Shown piece after piece: positions 1-8,714 of a DNA stretch of 19,531 nt. This DNA comes from DATLBY01 sp035526665 (lineage in GTDB: Bacteria > Acidobacteriota > Terriglobia > Bryobacterales > Bryobacteraceae). The stretch is from the NCBI GenBank assembly GCA_035526665.1, contig DATLBY010000359.1, forward strand, positions 1 through 19,531, in the 5' to 3' direction. The notes under the pieces are model-generated. The model was not told the origin of the DNA and made no database searches. It worked only from the letters and a program-made list of their open reading frames with translations. The translations under genes and the position numbers were made by a program. Within the stretch, counting starts at the first letter, position 1. Every line of letters starts with the position of its first letter.

Positions 1-274
1 CCCCATTGCTGTCCCGCAACAGCTTGATGCGCCCAAGTTTGCCAGTCACGTTCAACGGGTAACCGCGATCTTCCACAACATAGAGGTCACCGTTCTCATC
101 AAATTCCATGGCGACCGGGGACACGATATCGGGCTCACTCAAAAAGGGCTCGATTTTGTAACCGCTCGCGATCTTCAATGACTTGAGCGACTCGGCCGGA
201 GTATACGGCGGCGAGCCCGATTTACCGCAGCCCGCAAGTAGAACAACGAATAGCAGAATGGATGAAAGTTTCAT
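1..274 (-). CDS. Lipoprotein, N-terminal part of a PVC-type haem-binding / membrane-bound dehydrogenase-like protein (partial)
   Basis: The reading frame opens at the ATG at 274-272 and runs off the left edge, giving 91 codons. Residues 1-17 form a lipoprotein signal: MKLS, a hydrophobic run, then the lipobox LAGC, so the mature protein should start with a lipidated Cys at the membrane. After a short linker comes SGYKIEPFLSEPDIVSPVAM, then EFDENGDLYVVEDRGYP. This 'basic residue - hydrophobic - AEP - PVAMxFDExGxLYVVExRGYP' pattern is typical of the first beta-propeller blades of PVC-type haem-binding (CxxCH) and membrane-bound dehydrogenase-like proteins; the haem part would lie outside the window. 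No clear Shine-Dalgarno sequence precedes the ATG. It lies downstream of the decayed PQQ dehydrogenase on the same strand, so it may be the last member of the oxidation locus or have its own promoter in the 183-base gap. Family assignment is by pattern only. Confidence 0.75.
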   Translation of the reverse strand, partial: MKLSSILLFVVLLAGCGKSGSPPYTPAESLKSLKIASGYKIEPFLSEPDIVSPVAMEFDENGDLYVVEDRGYPLNVTGKLGRIKLLRDSNG

Positions 275-457
275 GGGTGGCCGAAAGACAGGCGTTTGGA
301 TATGTATTTTACGGCGGAGGAAGCAATAGCAGTCGCGTGGGCAAGCAGCACAGGACGGTTTTGCAAGCGCCCAATATATCATGGCGCACCCGGCGGTTTG
401 GCGATTTCAATGAACGGGAAATGAGACTGAGGCTCGCGCTGCTCCTATGTTCAGGCT
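275..457. other. Short intergenic gap, no gene seen
   Basis: This 183-base gap lies between the end of the decayed PQQ dehydrogenase and the lipoprotein start. Both strands contain only short ORFs without recognisable content. TAAAAT- and TATATT-like hexamers occur on the minus strand, but none has a well-spaced -35 partner, so no promoter is called. Confidence 0.5.
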
Positions 458-2160
458 TCAATCATTCAGGCCGAAAGCGAGGATGTTCGGGCCCCAAGCC
501 AGCGCGACAAACTGCTTGTTGTCAAACATGGATTTTCCCGGTGTGGATATCAATGGCGCGGAGGAGCGTTCCGGCGGATCTGTGGGCGCGCTCCGGGAGC
601 TGCCTCCCATGGAACCCCGCCCCACTTCCCACTCCACTGGCCCCTTTTTATAGATGCCACAGCTCTCAATCGTCTGGATGTAGTAGAGACCAGATGACGC
701 ATCAAACGCAGCCGGCCACCAGTTGGTAGCTCCAAGTACAGCGGGGCAGACCTTCGTGCCTTTATCGGAGGGCTCTTGATTGGCATTCCTGATCGGCCGT
801 CCGTTGGCGGCGATCTCGCGCGCCCACGTGAGTTTCTTAACGAACGGCTTCGCCAGCAGCACCTTTCTCCGTCAGTGCGGTCGAGCACATAGAAGAAGCC
901 ATTTCGATTGGCCTGCAGAAGAAGCTTCCGGGGCTTGCCCTCCCATGGCGCGTTGACCTCCACCAGCGGTTCATGGGCATCCCAATCCCAAACATCATGC
1001 GGCGTGAACTGGTAATGCCATTTGAGCTTGCCGGTAGCCGGGTCGAGAGCAATTACGGAATTTCCGCATCGTAGCTGCCCGTGAAACAGGCGGCGCCGCC
1101 GGGGTGCGCAAAATGTTTCCCGTTCCATGTCTCGGAGCCGGACTCACTGGCAGCTGGAATAGTCCAGAAGCGCCAAGCCTCTTTACCGGTGACTTGATCG
1201 AAAGCGGCAAGGAATCCGCGCACTCCGCTATCGCCTCCCCCGATCCCCGGGACCACAAGATTACCCACAACGAGTTCAGCCGAGTTCTGCTGGTGGTCGG
1301 CCATCTCCGTTTCCCAGAGCAAAGCTCCCGTGAAACGGTTTAGAGCAATCAGGTGTCTGTGGTCGGTCGTCATGAAAACGCGATCGCCGCCCACCGCCGC
1401 CCCGCGTGGTTCACCTTTCCCTCCGTTCCCTTGGTGGGCCGCCGCTGATAATGCCAGATCTCGCGGCGGCTGCCAGCGTCAAGCGCATAACACTCGTTGG
1501 CGCTGGTGACGTACAGGATCCCTTGCACCACCAATGGTGTCACCTCGAGCGATGGCGTATTCGGCAACGAAAAGATCCACTTCGGAATCATGCGAGCGGC
1601 GTTGGCGCGCTCGATCTACGTCAGGGGGCTGAAACGGTTTTCGGTCAAGCGCCCGTCGTAGCTGGGCCAATCCATTTGCGAGGTTACCGCGCGGTAGCGG
1701 GCGCCCTCCTTGCGCAGCAAATGAATTGTGTTATCGGGAGTAAGCAGCATATCCTGAAAGGTCCGGTTCAACGATAGACCGTCCAGCTTGCGGCCGTCCG
1801 TGGTTTCGATACTCACTTTGATAGGAACCATGGCGCCCAGGCGCGGCGGCTTCAATGTGCGCAAATACGAAACAATATCGGCACGCACTTTGTCATTCAA
1901 CTTGAAAGCCGGCATTCCACTCGCGGGCAGGCCCTCGGTGATTACGGCGTCAATGTCGGCATCTGTCCGATTCGCAATCCTGGCCACGATACCCGCGGCG
2001 AACTCTCCTCCATTGCCGTCGCCTCCGTGGCATACCTCGCAGCGGCTCTCAAATAGGGGCTTGCCGGAATGATTGATTTACGCCGGCGCAGTCGCGATCG
2101 ACACCCTAACCGCGAGAAGTGCCCAGCTCAATTTCGAAACACCACATTCCGCACACTCAT
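458..2160 (-). pseudogene. Decayed cytochrome-containing PQQ-dependent alcohol-type dehydrogenase
   Basis: Homology to secreted quinoprotein dehydrogenases with an N-terminal cytochrome c domain can be followed across several frames. The likely start is ATG 2160 behind AAAGAGGG, ten bases after the cytochrome gene. Following one another are a haem site CEVCH (about 2013), the blade-1 motif DWPSYDGRLTENRFSPLT, WIFSLPN, DHRHLIALNRFTGALLW, the catalytic-region motif FTPHDVWDWDA, and the C-terminal strand KQFVALAWGPNILAFGL. Lesions: a frame change within the signal peptide, TAA just before the haem domain (Gln expected), TAG at 1616-1618 (SPLT*I, Gln expected), frameshifts near 1420, 862 and 570, loss of about 30 codons near 1075 including the WGTGNP metal-binding region, and loss of roughly 100 codons before the last strand near 540. 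The open stretches are too damaged to yield enzyme. The intact paralogue just upstream may have taken over its role. Confidence 0.85.
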
Positions 2161-2170
2161 TAATCCCTCT

Positions 2171-2590
2171 TTATTGACCCAACTCATGGCACGTGTTGCA
2201 CCCGGTGGGTGCCTTCTTCTGCCTATGACAGTCGACGCACCATTTCATCTTGACCGGTTGCTCTGCCTGTACGGATTCCTGCATCATCACGATTCCATGA
2301 CAGGTATTGCACTCCACCTTGGCCGTAGCGTGTGCCCCATGGCTAAAAAATACAAATTCCGGAATCTCATACACGCGGCGCGACGGAATCTTCCGCTCTG
2401 CCATATCCACATGGCATACTTTGCACTGTTTCGTCTCTGGGAAACCGGCAAGCTCTGCTCGCTCGGCGTTCTGATGGCACGATAGGCAACGCAGCTTCAA
2501 TGGCGCGTGCTTCTTATGATTAAAGGGAGCTGGATCGTCGGCCCCGTAAAGCGCTAAGGCAAGGAGTAAGCTACCAAGGCATCCGAATAT
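2171..2590 (-). CDS. Periplasmic pentahaem cytochrome c (class III/c7-like)
   Basis: The frame encodes five CxxCH haem-attachment sites in about 110 residues: CLSCH, CKVCH, CNTCH, CVDCH and CNTCH, ending in ELGQ-stop at 2173-2171. Histidines suited to axial ligation are also present (FNHKKHAP, FFSHGAHA). This fits a small electron carrier of the cytochrome c class III/c7 type. The first TTG at 2500 would delete the exporting signal; the frame continues upstream through GSLLLALALYGADDPAPF, a clear signal peptide, so the true start lies upstream. No ATG, GTG or TTG is found in that frame, however, before it enters the end of the PQQ dehydrogenase gene; 2590 (ATA) is only a working boundary. The gene overlaps the dehydrogenase 3' end and is followed ten bases later by the decayed dehydrogenase. 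Its likely job is taking electrons from the quinoproteins in the periplasm. Confidence 0.8.
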   Translation of the reverse strand: MFGCLGSLLLALALYGADDPAPFNHKKHAPLKLRCLSCHQNAERAELAGFPETKQCKVCHVDMAERKIPSRRVYEIPEFVFFSHGAHATAKVECNTCHGIVMMQESVQAEQPVKMKWCVDCHRQKKAPTGCNTCHELGQ

Positions 2591-4413
2591 TTGTCGTTGT
2601 ATTTGTTGCCCCCTCCCGCGGCGACCACTACATACTGTTTTTTATTCTTTTTCGAAATGAAAGTCATCGGCGTCGCATGCGCGCTGGCGGGCACCCGCGC
2701 CGTCCACAACTCTTTGCCCGTGTCTTTGTCGAAGGCGCGGAACCGGCTGTCGTCGGTGGCGCCGATAAACACCAGGCCGCCAGCAGTCACCATCGATCCA
2801 CCCAGATTGGATGTGCCAGTGGGCGGAATGTTCTTTTCCAGCAGGGCGTCCACCACGCCAAGAACGCTGCGCCAGCGGAACTCACCGGTGTCCAGATCAA
2901 TTGCCGTGAGATGTCCCCATGGCGGTTTTTGGCAGGGATAACGATGTGTATCCCAAAAGCGGGAAGCGCCGACCCCCCTGGTTCGGTATGGTACCTTCGC
3001 GCCTTCAGGCATTTTCACCATCCGGAAGATCATTCCCACGTCCATGGAATTTACGTAGAGAGTGCGTGTCTCCGGATCGAAAGATGCGCCTCCCCAGTTC
3101 GCTCCGCCATTCGTGCCGGGAAACAGGACGGTGGGTTTCAGCCCGAGAGGCGTGAACAAAGTTCCGAATGCCGCGCCTTCGATCAACTTGGCGCAGTAAG
3201 CTCGCGATTCCGGGGTGACGTCGGTCAAGTCTTCCGCGCGAAAACCCTGGCGCGCGAACGGCGGCGGCTTGACGGGAAACGGCTGCGTCGGGTAGGCGGA
3301 CTCACCCGGCACATCGCTGGCAGGAACCGATTTTTCCACGATATCGAAAAGCGGTTTCCCGGTTGCGCGCTCAAACAGAAAAGTGAAGCCCGTTTTTGTG
3401 ACCTGTGCCACCGCGTCTATCAGTTTGCCCTCTCGCTGGACGGTCACCAGCGTCGGCTGTGCCGGAAGATCGTAATCCCACAGGTTGTGATGCACTGTTT
3501 GAAAGTGCCAGATCCTCTTTCCCGTAAGTGCATCCACTGCTACCAGAGAATCGCCATAGAGTCCCGCGCCCTTCCGGTCTCCGCCATAGTAATCGTAGGA
3601 AGGCGATGTAAGCGGCAAAAACGCAATTCCGCGCACGGTGTCCACGGTGGGGATTGACCACATATTCGCGCCGCCGCGGCCCTTCCAGGAGTCTCCCTCC
3701 CAGCTCTCGGCTCCGGACTCGCCGGGCTGTGCCACGGTGTGGAAACGCCACACCAGTTTGCCGGTGCGCGTATCAAAGGCGCGGACGTCGCCACTGGGAC
3801 CTTGCGGCTCGCTGTCGGGAACAATGGCGCCACAGATCACTACATTCTTGTAGATGGCCGGCGGCGATGTCATGCCGTAGCCGCGTCCCAAACTTCGCTT
3901 GTCGGAAGCGTCCAGCATTCCTTCGCGCAGATTGACGAATCCGCCTTTGCCGAAACTATCGGCGGGTTTGCCCGTGCTCCCATCGATCGCCCACAGCTGG
4001 CCATCCAGCGTTCCGTAGAATATTCGCTTCTGGCTTCCATCCGTCCAAAAGGCTGCTCCACGGCTGGAGAAAAGCATCTGCGGTTTGCTCTTATCTAACT
4101 TCGGGTCGAAGGACCACAGTTCTTTACCGGTTTCCGGTTCTAAAGCAATGAGGCGGTCGAATACCGTAACCACGTAGAGAACGCCATCGATCAACAGCGG
4201 AGTCGCTTCGAAAGCGCTCCTCACAGGATGCTCCGTGCCGTCACTGACGTCGCCGGTGTGATACGTCCAGGCTGGTTTCAAAGTGGAGACATTCGTGCGA
4301 TTGATCTGTTTTAGAGGGGAGTAGCGTGTGCCGCCGGCATCGCCGCCGTAAACCGGCCATTCCTGCGCGCCAAGTGGTAGCGACAGCGCTAGTAACACGC
4401 ATAAGCGAATCAT
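2554..4413 (-). CDS. Secreted PQQ-dependent dehydrogenase (glucose-dehydrogenase-like quinoprotein)
   Basis: This is an intact 619-residue protein. Residues 1-16 are a signal peptide (MIRLCVLLALSLPLGA), followed at once by EWPVYGGDAGGTRYSPL, the standard first blade of PQQ propellers. Further blades show LYVVTVFDRLIALEPETGKELW, VDALTGKRIWHFQTVHH, NLWDYDLPAQP (the region next to the cofactor), PCQKPPWGHLTAIDLDTGE and the closing NKYNDKYSDALVAYSLP. This motif set is that of the single-domain PQQ dehydrogenases related to glucose dehydrogenase, which oxidise sugars or alcohols in the periplasm; there is no haem site in this chain. A longer frame opens at 4515, but the ATG at 4413 is preferred because it begins the signal peptide and GAAAGGG lies about 16 bases upstream, inside the end of the preceding gene. 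The substrate cannot be read from the sequence. Electrons may go to the cytochrome encoded directly downstream. Confidence 0.93.
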   Translation of the reverse strand: MIRLCVLLALSLPLGAQEWPVYGGDAGGTRYSPLKQINRTNVSTLKPAWTYHTGDVSDGTEHPVRSAFEATPLLIDGVLYVVTVFDRLIALEPETGKELWSFDPKLDKSKPQMLFSSRGAAFWTDGSQKRIFYGTLDGQLWAIDGSTGKPADSFGKGGFVNLREGMLDASDKRSLGRGYGMTSPPAIYKNVVICGAIVPDSEPQGPSGDVRAFDTRTGKLVWRFHTVAQPGESGAESWEGDSWKGRGGANMWSIPTVDTVRGIAFLPLTSPSYDYYGGDRKGAGLYGDSLVAVDALTGKRIWHFQTVHHNLWDYDLPAQPTLVTVQREGKLIDAVAQVTKTGFTFLFERATGKPLFDIVEKSVPASDVPGESAYPTQPFPVKPPPFARQGFRAEDLTDVTPESRAYCAKLIEGAAFGTLFTPLGLKPTVLFPGTNGGANWGGASFDPETRTLYVNSMDVGMIFRMVKMPEGAKVPYRTRGVGASRFWDTHRYPCQKPPWGHLTAIDLDTGEFRWRSVLGVVDALLEKNIPPTGTSNLGGSMVTAGGLVFIGATDDSRFRAFDKDTGKELWTARVPASAHATPMTFISKKNKKQYVVVAAGGGNKYNDKYSDALVAYSLP

Positions 4414-4421
4414 CAAAGTTT

Positions 4422-5365
4422 TCAGTACCCTTTCTTTTCCCTGGAGGGTGAGTCTTCTTCCAATGTGTAGAAAATGTATCGTGTTTCCCAGTTCTCCGTA
4501 CGCGGCCGGCTCCAAAAAATCAGTTTGGACAGAGGCTTATCGGACGTAAGCGTAACACCAACATCCGCATTTTTATTTTCCACGGTAATGTCATAATCTT
4601 TGGCGGTCGAGCCGAACCCGGCGAGACTAGTGAAGACTCTCTGTTGGCCTTCCACGGTTTTCACAAAAACAATCTCGTTGCCGCGCACCTCAAGAATGCC
4701 CCCGAGATCTTTAAAGGGCTGGGGCTTGAAGCGGAACCTTGCCACGACACCAGGACCGCTCGTCTGAACTCCGTCGTATCGATGACCTTCGATCCCGTAT
4801 TTTTCAGAGAGTAGCCGATGACCATCTCCGGCTTCCCAGGCGTCAAACTGATGCGCTTACAGTAACTGTAGGCATACCCAATCTTGTCGGGAAGATCCTG
4901 CACGAAGTCGATCCATTTGTCTCCCTGCGTCACCGTCCAGTGCCCGGTGTCCACCACTTTATAGGTCGACATTCCGCGGTAGGCGGTCTCATTCGGCTTC
5001 TCCACGAGCCCCACACCGATACGGATGAAATTCTCGCCCGGTTTGGCCACTGGGTAACCCAGGTCCACACCGTTGGTATCGAAGACATTTACGGGGCCGG
5101 TGATGGCGTCGTAAATCAGGGGATCGTGCTTTTCAAACCACTGACCGAAAAACTCGTGGCCTTTGTATTTCAGGCTGTGAATCACACCGGTCCAATAGAA
5201 CCGTGTGCCCCGGTAATACCCTTTTTCTGCGTCCGGCAGATAGATTTCAGCAGTTAGAAGGGCATTGCCGATATGGGCTTGCGGATAAGGCTCGGCCGCC
5301 AGCTGGGGGAAATGAAAAACGGTAAGGGCTAAAGCGGCTGCAAGCAAACAACGATACATGGTCAT
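4422..5365 (-). pseudogene. Secreted mutarotase-like protein, interrupted by a frameshift
   Basis: Two overlapping frames make one protein. The first (5365 to about 4790) starts with a signal peptide (LLAAALALTVFHFPQLAA) and reads GYYRGTRFYWTGVIHSLKYK, FFGQWFEKHDPLIYDAITGP and MVIGYSLKNTGSKVIDTTEF; the second (from about 4790 to the stop at 4424-4422) continues VVARFRFKPQPFKDLGGILE and ends WETRYIFYTLEEDSPSREKKGY. The motifs resemble acidobacterial galactose-mutarotase-like (aldose-epimerase-fold) proteins, in which the TTEF segment normally runs on to a conserved N-H-N-F stretch; that stretch is missing here, so a small deletion with frame change near 4780 is likely. The rest is well conserved, so the break may be recent or an assembly error. 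It lies between the receptor and the PQQ dehydrogenase, ending eight bases before the latter. Alternative start: ATG 5359. No good ribosome binding site. Confidence 0.7.
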
Positions 5366-5446
5366 TCGACGCGCACTGTGAGGGCGAAAACGCCTGTGAA
5401 TTTGCGCTCAGTCTTCGTCCCCGACTATATCACCACAATTATCCGG

Positions 5447-8400
5447 CTAGAATCGCAGATGCGCATTCAGTTGTACCACCCGCGCGCCCCGGCTACTGGT
5501 CAGCCGTCCAAAGTTTGCCGAATTGATATTGCTCGAAAGCCCCACGTAGTTGGTATGGTTTGTCACGTTGAATGAGTCGAATCGAATCTGCAGTTGTGTC
5601 CGCTCTGTAATCGCAAAGTTTTTGCCCAGGCTAAAATCGATGCGCCACTGGCCGGGACCGCGGAACTCTCCATTACCAGCAGTTCCCGGGCGAAGAGTCG
5701 CCCCGGACGCAGGCACTATGGCAACCGGAGCGAAGGCGGACCGGTTCAGGTATACCAGTGTCGAACGATAGTCGCTATTGATGGCTGCGCCGCCGATGTA
5801 GTCCGGCCGGCTACCCTGCAGTGCAGAACCCTGGGAAACAGTGACCGGTTCTCCAGTACTGGCACGGAATATACCGGTGGCTTGCCATCCCCCTACAGTC
5901 TGCCGCAAAAGACCGCTAGACAGGTTTGCGAATCGCGGGAGGTCGTAAACGGCATCAGCCGAGAAGTAATGCGCGATATCACCGGAGGAGGGACCACGGT
6001 CGGCCCGTGGATTGAAGAAGTCCTGCGTACGCACGTCCTGGTCACCCTGGTAATAAGCTCCGATATCGCCGCCCCCCGTCGAGAGACCCTTCCCCCATGT
6101 GTAGTGAACTGCACCGACAATATTGCGCGAGTAACGCTTTCTCAAGGACGACTGCCAGGAACTGTAGATTGTATTCTGCGTGTTGTCGACATAGTAACCA
6201 TCATTGAGATTGGGATTGGGCCGGAGTCCCGTTATCCGGTCCACTGCGTTGAACACGCGATGGAGCGGGAACTTGACGCCGCGGTTGCCCACGAACGCCG
6301 TTTCAAAGACGAGGGACGAACCGAGCTCCCGCTGGAGACCGAAGTATACGTTCATCGAATAAGGATTCTGGAAGTGGGGATCGAAGGCCGCGAACACGTT
6401 AACCCGGCCGGTGCGAATCGTCTCCGCCTCCACCACGGCGCGCGCGTCATCGTTATAGGTAGGGTAGTGAAAATTCGCCTTGGCAACCTCCTGCTTACTC
6501 AGAATGGTGCGGAACGGGACCGTCTTGGTAGCCACGGACTGCTTCACCAGACCCTGCATCTGCGGGCTGAAGAGTATGCCAAAACCACCGCGGATCACCG
6601 TCTTGCTCTTGCCGTCCGGATTGTAGCTGAACCCGAGGCGGGGGCCAAGGTTCACCCAGCGATCGCTTTCGTACGGATTGGCAGGATCGCGGAACGCCCC
6701 AAAATGAAATTGGTTATTTAGAAGCCCATCCAAGTTATTGAACTCGGCAGGAGCGTTCGCGTTCATCGGGCGGGCGACTACATGCGAGTATAAGTCGTAG
6801 CGGGTGCCGAGGTTGATCACCAGCTTAGGTGTAATCCGCCAGTCATCCTGGGCAAATACGCCCCAATCGTAGCTATTGCCGTTAAAGAAATTGGGTCCGA
6901 ACGTCACGTTGATGGTGGATGGAATGTCGGCCAGCAGCTCCGGCCTTCCGATGTAGGAAATCGTCGGATTGGCCACCTTCACCCGGCCCCCGGTCCGGTG
7001 AATAAAATCACCTCCGAACTTGAGCGAATGTTTGCCCGAGTGCCGCGAATATTTCTGGTCGATACTCCAACTGGGCCCGTACTGGGACCAGATCTGGCTC
7101 GATGCCGTTGTAAACCCGAGGCTGCTGGAGATGGCGGGAATGCGCAGCCCGAACTGGCTCTTTTCAGTCCCAGGTGCCCTCTGGCCAAGAAATCCGTCAA
7201 AGGTCTCCAGGTCTTGCAGGTTGTAACCAAAGCGAGACTCCGATGTCCAGGATGGCCCTCCGGTAAGGAAGCTGGCTGTACCGCGTTCCTGAAAACCGTG
7301 GAACTCAGTGTTATTGCCGATGTAGTACATCGGCTCGTTCCGATACGGACGGCCGTGAGTCCAGGTGAGCGCAAGGTTGCTAAAAGTTGTCAGGCGGAAA
7401 TCGCCCTTCGCCACAAGATGATTGTCGTGGGCGCGCGCCGTCCGCGAATCCTGGTAAAATCCGATGTCCGCAGCGGGAGAATACGGCTGGTTCGGCAGCG
7501 GGATCGTATCCAGGGCTTGCTTATACGCCGGGTTGGCACGGATCATTTCGTCGCGTAGCCTGGGCGTAGGCGAGTTGCCGCTAACCGGCGGCGAACTGAC
7601 TTCCTGATATCCCTCATAGGTGCTGAAGAAAAATACCCGGTCGCGGACGATAGGGCCGCCGGCGGATCCGCCAAACTGGTTGTAGGTAAGCGGCGCTTTG
7701 CTCAGTAAAAACTGATTGCGCGCGTTTAAGCTGCGGCTCTGGAAGTTCTCAAACAGCGAGCCATGGAATGCGTTTGTGCCCGACTTGGTAATCAGATTTA
7801 CGTTGCCAGCCAGCGCGCTGCTGTATTCGGCGGGAATGATGCCTTTGACAACCTGAACTTCCTGGATGGCCTCGATACTGATCATGTCGATGTAATTGAA
7901 GTTGGTGAAGAGCGCTCCGGCCCGGCCCTCGGAATTTGCATTCGCATCCGTACCGTCCACGGTGAACGTGGTTCCGGATCGCCCCAGACCATTCAGGCGC
8001 ACTCCACCATCGCGATTGCCATGTCCTGGACCGCCGCCGGAGTTGCTTACGGTCACTCCGGTGCCCAGGCTTAGCAGATTGGTGTAGTTTCGTCGCGCCA
8101 GCGGAAGGCCCGCCACCTGGGCGCTGCTCATGCTCTCGCGCTGTTCCGAATTGACTGCATTCACCAGCGGCGTCCGGCTCTCGACCGTGACTGTTTCGCC
8201 CACCGCGCCGACAGTCAACGCGAAAGTCCGCCGTACCGTTTGTGCAGCCGCCAATTCGGTATCGGTCGCGGCATAAGTTTTGAAGCCCGGCGCTTCGATG
8301 CGGATGGTGTAAGTACCGACGCGTAAAAAGTCGAAGGCAAACTCTCCCGAGGGATCGGCCGCTTTCTTGGTAACGGCTCCTGTCTCTTCGTGAATGAAGG

Positions 8401-8533
8401 ACACCGTGGCGCCGGGAATTCGGGCGCCGCTGGAATCCGTCACGATGCCATAAAAGGTTGCGGTGGTGACTTGGCCGGCGCACGGGGCCATGGCCAGAAA
8501 AACGACACTCAGGCACGAGACAAAAGTTTTCAT
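5447..8533 (-). CDS. TonB-dependent-receptor-like outer membrane protein with N-terminal carboxypeptidase-regulatory domain
   Basis: This is an intact 1028-residue protein. A signal peptide (residues 1-20, ending PCAG) is followed by a carboxypeptidase-regulatory/Cna-B-like domain at about 22-110 (FYGIVTDSSGARIPGATVSF, then SGEFAFDFLRVGTYTIRIEA), a plug-like region at about 115-260 (LPLARRNYTNLLSL, GLGRSGTTFTVDGTDAN, VQVVKGIIPAEYSSALAG, NLITKSGTNAFHGSLFE) and a long beta-barrel ending in Phe (NAHLRF), as outer-membrane proteins do. This is the Oar-like receptor type greatly expanded in Acidobacteria and thought to take up oligosaccharides or other large substrates. The ATG at 8533 has AGGAG nine bases upstream. 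As first gene of the minus-strand locus it probably brings substrate for the downstream mutarotase-like and PQQ enzymes; the actual ligand is unknown. Confidence 0.93.
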   Translation of the reverse strand: MKTFVSCLSVVFLAMAPCAGQVTTATFYGIVTDSSGARIPGATVSFIHEETGAVTKKAADPSGEFAFDFLRVGTYTIRIEAPGFKTYAATDTELAAAQTVRRTFALTVGAVGETVTVESRTPLVNAVNSEQRESMSSAQVAGLPLARRNYTNLLSLGTGVTVSNSGGGPGHGNRDGGVRLNGLGRSGTTFTVDGTDANANSEGRAGALFTNFNYIDMISIEAIQEVQVVKGIIPAEYSSALAGNVNLITKSGTNAFHGSLFENFQSRSLNARNQFLLSKAPLTYNQFGGSAGGPIVRDRVFFFSTYEGYQEVSSPPVSGNSPTPRLRDEMIRANPAYKQALDTIPLPNQPYSPAADIGFYQDSRTARAHDNHLVAKGDFRLTTFSNLALTWTHGRPYRNEPMYYIGNNTEFHGFQERGTASFLTGGPSWTSESRFGYNLQDLETFDGFLGQRAPGTEKSQFGLRIPAISSSLGFTTASSQIWSQYGPSWSIDQKYSRHSGKHSLKFGGDFIHRTGGRVKVANPTISYIGRPELLADIPSTINVTFGPNFFNGNSYDWGVFAQDDWRITPKLVINLGTRYDLYSHVVARPMNANAPAEFNNLDGLLNNQFHFGAFRDPANPYESDRWVNLGPRLGFSYNPDGKSKTVIRGGFGILFSPQMQGLVKQSVATKTVPFRTILSKQEVAKANFHYPTYNDDARAVVEAETIRTGRVNVFAAFDPHFQNPYSMNVYFGLQRELGSSLVFETAFVGNRGVKFPLHRVFNAVDRITGLRPNPNLNDGYYVDNTQNTIYSSWQSSLRKRYSRNIVGAVHYTWGKGLSTGGGDIGAYYQGDQDVRTQDFFNPRADRGPSSGDIAHYFSADAVYDLPRFANLSSGLLRQTVGGWQATGIFRASTGEPVTVSQGSALQGSRPDYIGGAAINSDYRSTLVYLNRSAFAPVAIVPASGATLRPGTAGNGEFRGPGQWRIDFSLGKNFAITERTQLQIRFDSFNVTNHTNYVGLSSNINSANFGRLTSSRGARVVQLNAHLRF

Positions 8534-8565
8534 ATCAGCCGGCTCCTGGGGCGGTGACCGTGATT

Positions 8566-8594
8566 AGAATATTCCAATGCAGCGCTAATAACAA
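8566..8594 (-). promoter_or_regulatory. Possible sigma-70 promoter of the receptor gene
   Basis: On the minus strand TTGTTA (8594-8589) is separated by exactly 17 bases from TATTCT (8571-8566). Each hexamer matches the consensus at four of six positions. It lies about 33 bases upstream of the receptor ATG, with an AGGAG site (8547-8543) in the leader. Plausible but not strong. Confidence 0.4.
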
Positions 8595-8638
8595 GCGTCA
8601 TGCTTCAACGATAGACCGCTGTAAAATGGCGCCTGATG

Positions 8639-8667
8639 TTGACATAGCCGGCGCGTGGAAGTATAAC
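8639..8667 (+). promoter_or_regulatory. Near-consensus sigma-70 promoter of the aldo/keto reductase gene
   Basis: TTGACA (8639-8644) and TATAAC (8662-8667) are separated by 17 bases. The -35 box is perfect and the -10 box matches five of six positions. Transcription would start near 8674, giving a leader of about 40 bases that contains the AAGGAGGG ribosome binding site at 8703-8710. This predicts strong, largely activator-independent expression. Confidence 0.75.
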
Positions 8668-8714
8668 GGCAACGGGCCTGGATGAAACTGTGGCCGCGAC
8701 TCAAGGAGGGTTGG

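Noticed and set aside
2677..3657. Long plus-strand open frame (326 codons) inside the PQQ dehydrogenase region
   Set aside because: It is antisense to an intact, clearly homologous gene, has no recognisable motifs and reflects GC-rich codon structure.
5383..5394. GGCGAAAACGCC hairpin between receptor and mutarotase-like gene as a terminator
   Set aside because: The stem has only four pairs and no T-run follows on either strand.
5594..6721. Plus-strand open frame of 375 codons inside the receptor gene
   Set aside because: It is the antisense shadow of the receptor, with no domain pattern, signal or ribosome binding site.
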